The notes under the pieces are model-generated. The model did not search any database. It was not told the origin of the DNA and saw only the letters and a program-made list of their open reading frames with translations. From JBGCDD01 sp045105075 (GTDB lineage: Bacteria; Pseudomonadota; Alphaproteobacteria; Rhodobacterales; Rhodobacteraceae), in contig JBGCDD010000014.1 in the NCBI GenBank assembly GCA_045105075.1, positions 1 through 17,393 on the forward strand: a stretch of 17,393 bases of DNA, written 5' to 3'. Positions 7,196 to 14,485 of this stretch are shown here, one piece after another (position 1 is the first letter of the stretch; every line of letters begins with the position of its first letter). The translations under genes and the position numbers were made by a program.

Positions 7196-7843
7196 ATGGC
7201 ACTTCTTAAAAGCGGCTCTTCGGGTCCGGACGTCAAGAAATTGCAATCCCGATTGAATCAGCTTGGCGCAAAATTGGAAGCTGATGGCGAATTTGGCCCT
7301 CTGACAGATGCAGCCTTGCGAAAATTCCAAGGCAAAGCAAAGGTTAAGCCGGATGGTAAGGTTGGCCCCATCACAAATGCTGCGCTGATATACGGCAAGG
7401 CGCTGCCGAAAATGGAAACCGAAGATTATGTGGCGGCGCGCGATGGGTTCCAAAAGATGTGGAACATCACGCGGGACGGCATTTCGACGATGATGGTGAT
7501 TGAAAAAGAAACCACGACTCTGGACAACGTCTGGGAGAAGAACTCAAAGGAAATGGACAAGATTTTTGTCGCGGGTCAAAAAAACTGGGAAAAAATTGCG
7601 GATCTGAGTGATACCGTGATCGCCAAACAGGCGGCTTTCGACAAAACCCTGTTAACGGATCCAGCCAAAGCCGAAAAACTTGCGGTTGAATGCGCGAAGC
7701 TGAACGCGGTCGTCGCAGGGTTGATCAAAAGTAATATCAATCCAGACGCAATCAAAATCAGAGGCATGGCCGAAGAGTCCTCGGCACAGTTCAAGACGTC
7801 GTCCAGCAAGATTTCAGGCTTATTGAAGGGCCTGGGACGCTAG
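7196..7843 (+). CDS. Peptidoglycan-binding-domain protein with helical C-terminus, no signal peptide
   Basis: A 215-residue protein. Residues about 5-68 form a PG_binding_1 domain (SGSSGPDVKKLQSRL, then DGEFGPLTDAALRKFQ and DGKVGPITNAAL), the three-helix fold that binds cell-wall peptidoglycan. Residues about 75-215 are lysine-, alanine- and glutamate-rich and look almost wholly helical; I do not recognise that part. There is no signal peptide, lipobox or membrane segment, which is odd for a wall-binding domain. Start choice: the ATG at 7196 has TGAGG 6 bases upstream; the ATG at 7184 overlaps that site and is less likely. A small hairpin TTCATT/AATGAA (7169-7184) covers the bases just before the ribosome site and could influence translation. 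Base use is visibly less GC-rich than the neighbours. It stands alone between a dehydrogenase and a convergent corC-like gene. Possibly an exported effector or a phage-tail-like component; both are guesses. Confidence 0.8.
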   Translation: MALLKSGSSGPDVKKLQSRLNQLGAKLEADGEFGPLTDAALRKFQGKAKVKPDGKVGPITNAALIYGKALPKMETEDYVAARDGFQKMWNITRDGISTMMVIEKETTTLDNVWEKNSKEMDKIFVAGQKNWEKIADLSDTVIAKQAAFDKTLLTDPAKAEKLAVECAKLNAVVAGLIKSNINPDAIKIRGMAEESSAQFKTSSSKISGLLKGLGR

Positions 7844-7913
7844 CAGGCAAAAGCGGACATACGCGCAAATGGGGTCTGCGGGCGCGCTGTTGGCTGACGT
7901 CATTTAGACACCG

Positions 7914-7953
7914 GGCGGCGGCAGGCGGATACGCGCAAGCTCGCCGCCTTATT
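7914..7953 (+). terminator. Possible terminator of the peptidoglycan-binding gene
   Basis: GGCGGCG (7914-7920) pairs perfectly with CGCCGCC (7942-7948), followed by TTATT. The loop is long (21 bases) and the T tract short, so the call is tentative. It lies between two convergent genes. Confidence 0.4.
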
Positions 7954-8004
7954 CGGACAGCGGACCCAGCATTGGGCGCGTAGAAATCCGCGGATGATGC
8001 TTTG

Positions 8005-9312
8005 TTACAGCGGGCGGATTTTCAGCGCTGTGATCCGGTTGCCGTCGCGGGCTGTGACTTCAAAGCGGAAGCCGTGAAAGCTGAACACCTGGCCGCGCGT
8101 TGGGATCATTTGCGCTTCGTGGATGACCAGACCTGCGACGGTGTTGGCCTCTTCGTCGGGCAGGGACCAATCGGTGGCGCGGTTCAGATCGCGGATCGTC
8201 ATCGCGCCATCGACGACAAACTGGCCGTCTTCAGTTTTGGTGACGGGGTGGTCGGCGTCGGGGTCAAATTCGTCGGTGATTTCGCCGACGATTTCTTCCA
8301 AAATATCCTCGAGAGTGATCAGGCCCTGCAGGCTGCCGTATTCATCAACGACCAGCGCAAAATGCGTGCGCATGCGCAGGAATTGGCGCATCTGATCGTC
8401 CAGCGTGGTGGTTTCGGGCACAAAATAAGGCGACACGGCAACATCAGTAATCTGAAACCTTTTCAGGGCCTTGGCGTCTCCGTCCGGGCCACCGATTTGT
8501 TTGTACATCGCGCGCAGCAGGTCTTTTGCGTGAACCACACCGATGATGTTTTCAGGCTCGTTGGCAAAGACCGGCAAACGGGTGTGCGGGCTGGCCAGAC
8601 ATTGGGTCAAAATGTCTTCTGGTGCGCTTGCCGCGTCGATCATTTCAATGCCCGAGCGGTGCAACATGATTTCTTCCACCACACGGTCACCCAGATCGAG
8701 AGCGCCCAAGATACGGTCTCGGTCTTCCTTTTCGACAACGCCTTCGGAATGACCCAGTTGCAGCGCGCCGGCGATTTCCTCGCGCACGGCCAGAATGTGG
8801 CTGTCGGGATCAACCTTGACGCCAAACAACAGCAAAACGCCGCGCACCAAAAACCGCACGGCCGTCACAACAGGCGCAAAGACGGTGACCACCACGCCAA
8901 TAACCGGCGCCACGGTCGAGGCTGCAGCCTCTGAATAGGTGATCGCGTAGGTTTTGGGCAGAACCTCGGCAAAGATCAGCACCAAAAGGGTCATCACCAA
9001 GGTTGCAATCGCCACGCCGCTTTCGCCAAAAGCCTTTGTAAACAGCGCGGTGGCCAAAGATGCGGCCAGAATATTCACCAGATTGTTGCCCAAAAGGACC
9101 GAGCCGATCAAACGTTCGCTGTCTTCGGTGATCAACAGCGCTTTGGCCGCCCCGCGCGATCCTTTGTCGGCCTGGGTGCGCAACTTGCCGCGCGACGCCG
9201 CGGTCAAGGCCGTTTCGGACCCCGAAAAAAACGCAGAAAGCACCAGCAGCAGGCCAATCGCCCCTGCGGTCATCCAGAAAGCCGTGTCAAATGTGGGAGA
9301 AACCGTCTCCAT
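8005..9312 (-). CDS. CorC/HlyC-family membrane protein with CNNM and paired CBS domains
   Basis: A 435-residue inner-membrane protein of the CNNM/CorC (HlyC/CorC, UPF0053) family, linked to magnesium or cobalt handling and, in some members, sodium-coupled Mg export. Order: a CNNM (DUF21) transmembrane domain, residues 1 to about 190, with hydrophobic segments near 13-32, 62-92, 98-118 and 130-164 and the family signature FFSGSETAL (28-36) plus FAEVLPKTYA (114-123); a CBS pair at about 210-345 (nucleotide sensing; ITLEDILEEIVGEI at 332-345 closes it); and a CorC_HlyC domain at about 355-433. The length is usual. It is the last gene of the minus-strand run, 72 bases after xerD, and is probably co-transcribed. 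The ATG at 9312 has AGGACGGA upstream. The haemolysin label is historical and says nothing of toxicity. Confidence 0.9.
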   Translation of the reverse strand: METVSPTFDTAFWMTAGAIGLLLVLSAFFSGSETALTAASRGKLRTQADKGSRGAAKALLITEDSERLIGSVLLGNNLVNILAASLATALFTKAFGESGVAIATLVMTLLVLIFAEVLPKTYAITYSEAAASTVAPVIGVVVTVFAPVVTAVRFLVRGVLLLFGVKVDPDSHILAVREEIAGALQLGHSEGVVEKEDRDRILGALDLGDRVVEEIMLHRSGIEMIDAASAPEDILTQCLASPHTRLPVFANEPENIIGVVHAKDLLRAMYKQIGGPDGDAKALKRFQITDVAVSPYFVPETTTLDDQMRQFLRMRTHFALVVDEYGSLQGLITLEDILEEIVGEITDEFDPDADHPVTKTEDGQFVVDGAMTIRDLNRATDWSLPDEEANTVAGLVIHEAQMIPTRGQVFSFHGFRFEVTARDGNRITALKIRPL

Positions 9313-9384
9313 GATCGCGTGTTCCGTCCTTGTTGTGCCCTTTGGGTTATGGGCATGCGCGGGGCGCCAATCAAGGGGGAGCGG

Positions 9385-10326
9385 CTATGGATCGCGGGCC
9401 AAAGGGTGATGTTCCAGCACCAACTCGCTCAGGCGTTCGTCCAGCACATGGGTGTAGATCTCGGTGGTGGCGACATCGGCATGGCCCAGCAGCGTTTGGA
9501 TCGAGCGCAGATCAGCGCCGTTGGCCAACAGGTGCGTGGCAAAAGCGTGGCGCAAGGTGTGCGGTGTGACAGTGTCAGGCGAGACCCCGCCATCAACTGC
9601 CAACTCTTTGATCAAAAGATAAAAACGGTGCCGGGTCAGGTGCCCGGATTTGCCCCGCGACGGAAACAGGAACCGTGATTGGTTTGCACCTTTGGCGATG
9701 TTTTTGCTTTGCTGGGCATCCCAGGCTTTCAGCCAATCGGCCAGGGCGGCGCGCGCGGGTGGTGAAAGCGGCACCATGCGTTCTTTGTTGCCTTTGCCTA
9801 AAATGAGAAGCATCCGCGGATCGCCGCGCGCCGCGGACACGGGCAGGGCGACCAGTTCGCTGACCCGCATGCCAGTGGCGTAAAGCAGCTCCATCAGGCA
9901 GGTGTTGCGCAACCGATCCTCGGGCGAGCGTCCGACGCGCCGCGCCGCGGCCAGCAATTTGTCGACCTCAATCACCTCAAGCGTCTTGGGCAGGCGTTTG
10001 TCGCGCCCGGGTCCCTTGATCTGGATCGCCGGATTGTCCTGGCGCCAGCCTTCCTCAAACGCAAAGCGAAACACCTGTTTGACCGCCGAAAGCCGCCGCG
10101 CTCGGGTGGCGCGCGCCAGGCCTTGGGCATCGCAGTCGATCATATAGGCCTCGATTTGATCGCGGCTGATGTGCTGAAACGGGGCGTTCTGGCGTTCGGA
10201 CCAGGCGGCAAAATCCTTCAGGTCGCGACCATAGGCCAGCTGTGTGTTGGTGGCAGCCCCCAGTTCCGCGGCTTGGGCCTCAAGAAAAGTTGAAATCCAC
10301 TGATGCGCCAATTTGGGCCCGCTCAT
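9385..10326 (-). CDS. xerD: Tyrosine recombinase XerD
   Basis: A 313-residue tyrosine recombinase. XerD works with XerC at the dif site to resolve chromosome dimers at division, under FtsK control. The N-terminal SAM-like DNA-binding domain covers about 5-90, the catalytic domain about 110-300. All catalytic residues are visible: Arg154 in ATGMRVSEL, Lys178 in LGKGNKER, His256 and Arg259 in HTLRHAF, His282 in LLGHADV, and nucleophile Tyr291 in TTEIYTHV. Length and spacing match XerC/XerD of the chromosome, not an integron or phage integrase. The choice of XerD over XerC rests on overall resemblance and on the neighbourhood next to aroK as I recall it for this family. Its ATG overlaps the stop of the preceding 504-residue gene by 4 bases (ATGA), so translational coupling is likely. 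Confidence 0.9.
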   Translation of the reverse strand: MSGPKLAHQWISTFLEAQAAELGAATNTQLAYGRDLKDFAAWSERQNAPFQHISRDQIEAYMIDCDAQGLARATRARRLSAVKQVFRFAFEEGWRQDNPAIQIKGPGRDKRLPKTLEVIEVDKLLAAARRVGRSPEDRLRNTCLMELLYATGMRVSELVALPVSAARGDPRMLLILGKGNKERMVPLSPPARAALADWLKAWDAQQSKNIAKGANQSRFLFPSRGKSGHLTRHRFYLLIKELAVDGGVSPDTVTPHTLRHAFATHLLANGADLRSIQTLLGHADVATTEIYTHVLDERLSELVLEHHPLARDP

Positions 10327-11837
10327 CCCCGTCGCTCCAATAACATCAATTGCAGGGCGGCGCGCCGGGCGGTGTCTTCCAGACCAACGGCGCGGAACGT
10401 GGCCAAAGCCGCGCTGAGATCAGCCGGATTGCCGGTGGCACCAGATTGAAACAGCACCATAGCCTGCAAAATCGCGTATCCCAACGCACCGTCGCGCAGG
10501 TTGTGCGCCAGCTGTACCGGGGGGGACGTGTCAGCCGAAAAGCCTTCGATGATCGCTTGGCTGGTGTTGTCAAATGCCTCTTCACGCCCGGGTGCGCCTT
10601 GGGCAAGCGCGGCAAGAAAGCGCTCGGATGCGGTGTCGGAGGGCGTGTTCAGGCTTGCAGCTTCATAATCGGGCGACAAAAGCGCCAGCCGCCAAGCCAA
10701 GCCAGCGGCCTGTACGGACAGCTCAAGCGTGGTGAGCTGGTCGGCAAACAGCGCCGCAAACGGCACTTCAAGTCGGGCTGACTGCATGGCCTGCCATACC
10801 ACGGGCAGGGTTTTGGCCACCGCTTCGGAACTGTTGGAATTGAGAGCAGTTTCAAAGCGTTGCAAGGCCTTTACCCGGTCCCAGACCCCCCCAGAAGCCG
10901 CAGGCAACCGTTCTGTGTAAAGCCCCAGCAAACGATTTGGCGTCAGCGCGCCCACTTGCGACAACCGCTCGGCGGCCTCAAGCTGCGCCTTCCAGCCGGC
11001 CACATCACGCAGGTCGGCGGTGGCAAAAACGCGCGGCAAGGCGCGGGTGGGCAGCGGTTCGCCAATGGTTTCAAACAGGCGAAACGTCAGCGGATCGGTA
11101 TCGTCCGGCACCGGCAAGGGCGGCGCGCCGTCAAACACATCAGGGCTGAGAAATCGGTCCAGCAGATCAAGCCGCGCCTGGGGCATCACCTCAAGCGCGT
11201 GCGCGGCCTCAAGCGTCAGTGCTGCCGTCTGCCAATCGCCGCGCCGGGCGTTGCAAAAAATGCGTGCCGCGTAATCTTTGGCCAGATGCGGTGCCGCAAC
11301 CAGCGCGGAACAACTGCGGTCTTCATCGCCAGTCAGCAATGTGGCGTCAAACCAGCGTTCAAACCGCGCGGCGTTTTCTGCGGGTCCGGCCTGTTGTACC
11401 AATTCCTGCGCCGGGTCGGCCGCGCCCAGATTCAACAACCGGTCAAGGCGCGCCAGCAAAACAGTGTCATCTCCGGCTTTGGTATCGGCCTCGGTCAAAA
11501 GCAACGTGTAAAGCAGGGTCTGCAACGCCGGTGTGTCATAGACCGGAACCTCCTGCAGCAATCGGGCAATGCGCGCGGGCTCCGAGCCTTGCCAAAGCGT
11601 GCTGGGCAGACCTGTCACCGACGCCGGCACCAACCCGACGGGGACTGCAAGAACGCCAAGCGGGCTGGTTTCGATGCTCGAGTTGCGCGCGGTTTGCGTC
11701 ACCGGAGGTTCCTGCACGATGGGTTGCGCTGACACCGCAGGCGCGTTTTGCCCCAGCCAGTCAATCGCCGAAAGCGGCTGCTGTGCAAACGCGGCACAGG
11801 GCCCAAAAATCAGCCAAATGCACAGCTTATTCGGCAT
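10323..11837 (-). CDS. Exported protein of unknown function upstream of xerD
   Basis: A 504-residue protein I cannot assign. A cleavable signal peptide is plausible at the N-terminus (MPNKLCIWLIFGPCAAFA, cut before QQP), so a periplasmic location is inferred. A proline-rich linker follows (about 30-60). The rest is leucine- and alanine-rich and appears mainly helical, with pieces such as LLLTEADTKAGDD and LARLDRLLNLGAADPAQELV that suggest a helical-repeat (TPR/Sel1-like) scaffold, though no canonical motif is clear. Cysteines appear as a pair near 172 and 195 (DRSCSAL, IFCNARRG) that could form a disulphide. It overlaps the 49-residue membrane-protein gene by 11 bases upstream and xerD by 4 bases downstream, so it belongs to a tightly coupled unit. 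Coding quality is good across the full length with no frameshift sign. Confidence 0.75.
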   Translation of the reverse strand: MPNKLCIWLIFGPCAAFAQQPLSAIDWLGQNAPAVSAQPIVQEPPVTQTARNSSIETSPLGVLAVPVGLVPASVTGLPSTLWQGSEPARIARLLQEVPVYDTPALQTLLYTLLLTEADTKAGDDTVLLARLDRLLNLGAADPAQELVQQAGPAENAARFERWFDATLLTGDEDRSCSALVAAPHLAKDYAARIFCNARRGDWQTAALTLEAAHALEVMPQARLDLLDRFLSPDVFDGAPPLPVPDDTDPLTFRLFETIGEPLPTRALPRVFATADLRDVAGWKAQLEAAERLSQVGALTPNRLLGLYTERLPAASGGVWDRVKALQRFETALNSNSSEAVAKTLPVVWQAMQSARLEVPFAALFADQLTTLELSVQAAGLAWRLALLSPDYEAASLNTPSDTASERFLAALAQGAPGREEAFDNTSQAIIEGFSADTSPPVQLAHNLRDGALGYAILQAMVLFQSGATGNPADLSAALATFRAVGLEDTARRAALQLMLLERRG

Positions 11838-11976
11838 TTAGCACCACGGGTTGACGGATTTGGACTTGGGGTGCGGCAAAGTCCGAGCCGAACCAAGGAC
11901 CCAAATAGGCATAGCCCACGATTCCGATGAATCCGACAATAATTAGAAATATCAAAAGCTTAAATAGTCTTTTCAT
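11827..11976 (-). CDS. 49-residue single-pass membrane protein
   Basis: A small protein, MKRLFKLLIFLIIVGFIGIV at its start: a short positive N-terminus, one hydrophobic helix (about 5-26), then a roughly 23-residue polar tail (GPWFGSDFAAPQ...VVLNAE) that would face the periplasm. The in-frame frame extends to a TTG at 12012, but the ATG at 11976 is preferred because the hydrophobic segment then lies directly at the N-terminus. Its stop codon lies inside the start of the 504-residue gene (11-base overlap), a strong hint of genuine coupled translation. I recall similar short membrane proteins at this place in other Rhodobacteraceae but could not verify it. Function unknown. Confidence 0.72.
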   Translation of the reverse strand: MKRLFKLLIFLIIVGFIGIVGYAYLGPWFGSDFAAPQVQIRQPVVLNAE

Positions 11977-11992
11977 GCCTGCACCCGTTGTC

Positions 11993-12020
11993 TTGCCCAA
12001 CGTTTTGAGCAAGTTATATA
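11993..12020 (+). promoter_or_regulatory. Possible sigma-70 promoter of aroKB
   Basis: TTGCCC (11993-11998) and TATATA (12015-12020) are separated by 16 bases, each matching four of six consensus positions, and would start a transcript about 30 bases before aroK. On the other strand the same AT-rich patch reads TATAAC, a fair -10 for the divergent small-protein operon, so the two promoters may overlap. Weak evidence. Confidence 0.32.
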
Positions 12021-12056
12021 TGGCCTTTTGAACAATATCACGTCATTCACGGTGCA

Positions 12057-12647
12057 ATGAGCGGAATTGAGCAAAATTCATCACACAAAGTCGACATCAT
12101 CCCATCGCGCACGCTTTTGAAGACGGTGGTGATGGTGGGGATGATGGGCGCGGGCAAGACGGCTGTTGGGCGCGCTCTTTCGGCGCGGCTGGCGGTGCCA
12201 TTTCTGGACAGCGATGCAGAGATCGAATCCGCTGCGAATATGACCATTCCAGAGATTTTCGTGCGCGATGGCGAGCCGTTTTTCCGTGAAAAGGAAAGCC
12301 GGGTGATTGCGCGTTTGCTGGACGAGGAACGTGGCATTTTGTCGACAGGTGGCGGTGCGTTTCTGGCGCCTTCAAACCGCGAACTGATCACGGCCAAGGG
12401 GGCTTCGATCTGGCTTCGGGCGGATCTGGATGTGCTGTGGAACCGGGTGAAACACAAAGAAACCCGGCCATTGTTGCGCACGGACAATCCGCGCCGCACG
12501 CTGTCCGAGCTGTGCGAAGCACGCAACCCGATCTATGCCAAGGCCGATCTGGTGGTGCACTCGGATGGGGTGGCCTCGATTGAACAAATGGTGGACCGGG
12601 TGCTTGAGGCGCTTCAAACCCGGCCGGATGTATTGAAGGTGTCGTGA
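12057..12647 (+). CDS. aroK: Shikimate kinase
   Basis: A 196-residue cytoplasmic kinase that phosphorylates shikimate to shikimate-3-phosphate with ATP, step five of the route to chorismate and the aromatic amino acids. Seen: Walker A GMMGAGKT (28-35); the shikimate-binding aspartate in LDSDAEIE (Asp53); FFREKE (Arg77); the glycine triplet STGGGAF (96-102); lid arginine in KETRPLL (Arg137); and EARNPIY with Arg156. The N-terminus carries about 20 extra residues before the core; a later start is not obvious, as the next methionines (26, 29, 30) fall in the first strand and the Walker A motif. The ribosome site is weak (CACGGTG). It overlaps aroB downstream, the usual alphaproteobacterial pair, and is divergent from the xerD operon. 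Confidence 0.94.
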   Translation: MSGIEQNSSHKVDIIPSRTLLKTVVMVGMMGAGKTAVGRALSARLAVPFLDSDAEIESAANMTIPEIFVRDGEPFFREKESRVIARLLDEERGILSTGGGAFLAPSNRELITAKGASIWLRADLDVLWNRVKHKETRPLLRTDNPRRTLSELCEARNPIYAKADLVVHSDGVASIEQMVDRVLEALQTRPDVLKVS

Positions 12648-13756
12648 TGGTGCAGACTGTTCATGTGGATCTGGGCGCGCGCAGCTATGATGTGATCATC
12701 GGCACCGGTTTGTTGGGCCAGGCCGGCGCGCGCATTTCGCCGCTGTTGCGCCGCCCAAAGGTGCGTGTGATCACCGACGAGACTGTTGCCGCGCTGCATC
12801 TGGACACATTGCGCGCCGGTTTGGGCGATATTGATGTTGACGCGCTGGCGTTGCCTGCGGGCGAGGCCACCAAATCCTGGCCCCATCTCAGCCGCACAGT
12901 CGACTGGCTGTTGGCGCAAAAAGTAGAGCGCAACGACATCGTGGTGGCTTTCGGCGGCGGTGTGATCGGCGATCTGGCTGGGTTTGCCGCCGCGATTCTG
13001 CGCCGGGGGGTGCGATTTGTGCAGGTGCCGACCTCGCTATTGGCGCAGGTCGACAGTTCCGTGGGCGGCAAAACCGGCATCAACGCGTCCCAGGGCAAAA
13101 ACCTGATCGGTGCGTTTCACCAACCCGCGCTGGTGCTGGCGGACATTTCGGTTCTGGGCACGCTGACGGCGCGCGATTTTCTGGCGGGATACGGCGAAGT
13201 TGCCAAATACGGATTGCTGGGGGATGCCGGGTTTTTCGCTTGGCTCGAGCAAAACGGCCCGGGTCTGGCCGCAGGTGACACTGATTTGCGCGCGCAAGCG
13301 GTGGCCCGTTCGGTGCAAATGAAGGCCGATATCGTCGCGCGCGACGAAACCGAGCAGGGCGAGCGGGCGTTGTTGAACCTGGGCCACACGTTTTGTCACG
13401 CGCTCGAGGCGGCAACAGGCTATGGCGACCGGCTTTTGCACGGTGAAGGCGTGGCGGTTGGCTGCGCGTTGGCTTTTGAGGTGTCCGCGCGCATGGGGCT
13501 GTGTGCGCAGGAATGCCCCAGCCGCGTCCGTGCGCATTTGCGCGCCATGGGCATGAAGGTGGATCTGTCTGATATCGAAGGCGAATTGCCCTCAGCCGAG
13601 GCACTGCTCGACTTGATGGGGCAAGACAAAAAGGTGATCGATGGCAAGCTGCGCTTTATTCGGGCGCGCGACATTGGCGACAGTTTTGTCACCAGTGATG
13701 TGCCGCAAGACGTGGTGCTTGCGACGTTGCAAGACGCGCTGAGCCAGCGCGCCTAG
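12647..13756 (+). CDS. aroB: 3-Dehydroquinate synthase
   Basis: A 369-residue NAD- and metal-dependent enzyme that cyclises DAHP to 3-dehydroquinate, step two of the shikimate pathway. Seen: NAD-binding FGGGVIGDLAGF (102-113); VPTSLLAQVDSSVGGKTG (127-144) with active-site Lys142; and the three metal ligands Glu184 in GYGEVAKYG, His247 in LNLGHTFCH and His265 in LLHGEG. Length is standard. The ATG at 12647 overlaps the aroK stop as TGATG and has GAAGG about 9 bases upstream; a GTG three bases earlier is an alternative that adds one residue. Coupled translation with aroK is likely. The gene ends 16 bases before the convergent ssb stop with no visible terminator between them. Confidence 0.94.
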   Translation: MVQTVHVDLGARSYDVIIGTGLLGQAGARISPLLRRPKVRVITDETVAALHLDTLRAGLGDIDVDALALPAGEATKSWPHLSRTVDWLLAQKVERNDIVVAFGGGVIGDLAGFAAAILRRGVRFVQVPTSLLAQVDSSVGGKTGINASQGKNLIGAFHQPALVLADISVLGTLTARDFLAGYGEVAKYGLLGDAGFFAWLEQNGPGLAAGDTDLRAQAVARSVQMKADIVARDETEQGERALLNLGHTFCHALEAATGYGDRLLHGEGVAVGCALAFEVSARMGLCAQECPSRVRAHLRAMGMKVDLSDIEGELPSAEALLDLMGQDKKVIDGKLRFIRARDIGDSFVTSDVPQDVVLATLQDALSQRA

Positions 13757-13772
13757 GCTTTCCCAATCGATC

Positions 13773-14315
13773 CTAGAACGGGATTTCGTCGTCCAGATCG
13801 CGTGACGAAGGGGCGTTTGAGCCACCGCCACCACCACCACCGTCGCGTCCGCCGCCATCATAGCCCCCCGAGGGCCCGCTGTCATAGCCGCCGGAGGGGC
13901 CGCTGTCATATCCCCCCGACTGTCCGCCGCCATAGCCGCCGCCACCACCACCACCGCCGTCGCTCCGCCCATCCAGCATGGTCAGAGTCGAGGTATAGGG
14001 GCGCAACACGACTTCGGTGGAATAGCGGTCCTGACCGGATTGATCCTGCCATTTGCGGGTTTCCAGCTGGCCTTCGATGTAGACTTTCGAGCCTTTGCGC
14101 AGATATTGCTCGGCCACACGGGTCAGCGGTTCTGAAAAGATCGCGACCGAGTGCCATTCGGTGCGTTCGCGCCGTTCGCCAGTGTTTTTGTCTTTCCAGT
14201 TTTCCGACGTGGCAATGCGCAGGTTGCACACCTTGCCGCCGTTCTGGAACGTGCGCACTTCGGGATCGCGGCCCAGATTTCCGATGATGATGACTTTGTT
14301 GACTGAGCCGGCCAT
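13773..14315 (-). CDS. ssb: Single-stranded DNA-binding protein
   Basis: A 180-residue SSB. It coats single-stranded DNA as a tetramer in replication, repair and recombination. The N-terminal OB fold (about 5-114) opens with MAGSVNKVIIIGNLGRDPEV and contains TEWHSVAIFSE and YLRKGSKVYIEG. A glycine-rich flexible linker (117-166) with an octapeptide repeat follows, then the acidic tip DLDDEIPF (173-180) that docks partner proteins. The ATG at 14315 was chosen because TTTTTGGAG lies 6 bases upstream and MAGSVNKV is the family N-terminus; the open frame runs 21 codons further without meaning. The 5' leader has a small hairpin CCGGC/GCCGG (14342-14354) and a TATAGT box (14365-14370, minus strand) that may be the -10. 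Confidence 0.95.
   Translation of the reverse strand: MAGSVNKVIIIGNLGRDPEVRTFQNGGKVCNLRIATSENWKDKNTGERRERTEWHSVAIFSEPLTRVAEQYLRKGSKVYIEGQLETRKWQDQSGQDRYSTEVVLRPYTSTLTMLDGRSDGGGGGGGGYGGGQSGGYDSGPSGGYDSGPSGGYDGGGRDGGGGGGGSNAPSSRDLDDEIPF
13857..13919 (-). repeat. 24-base tandem repeat in the ssb linker
   Basis: About 2.6 copies of a 24-base unit encoding SGGYDSGP (residues 133-153 of SSB), flanked by runs of glycine codons. Copies differ at third positions, so it is not a fresh duplication. Such in-frame repeats can change copy number and so linker length. Confidence 0.75.
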
Positions 14316-14485
14316 AGCGATCTCCAAAAAGTGTTTCGAATCCGGCAACGCCGGGTTGGTGCGCACTATAAGCTGCAAGGTCGGGCGGCAACATGCCTAA
14401 ATCACGCGCTGTGCGGGCGCTCTGGACGATTTATTTCGATATGTTTATAGTTCGTGGCAATTGAGGTGGTTCAGGCAGGAAGCGA

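Noticed and set aside
8002..8934. A 310-codon plus-strand frame opposite the CorC-like gene
   Set aside because: The minus-strand frame has clear CNNM and CBS domains; the plus frame has none.
9385..10326. XerD as a sign of an integrated mobile element
   Set aside because: Sequence, length and its operon place next to aroKB are those of the chromosomal recombinase; no attachment-site repeats or phage genes are visible.
10860..11732. A 290-codon plus-strand frame opposite the 504-residue gene
   Set aside because: Arg/Gln/Gly-rich shadow without ribosome site; the minus frame has a signal peptide and coupled overlaps at both ends.
13801..13970. Simple GCC/ACC-rich repeats as a possible CRISPR or satellite
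   Set aside because: They are the codons of the SSB glycine linker, in frame, without spacers.
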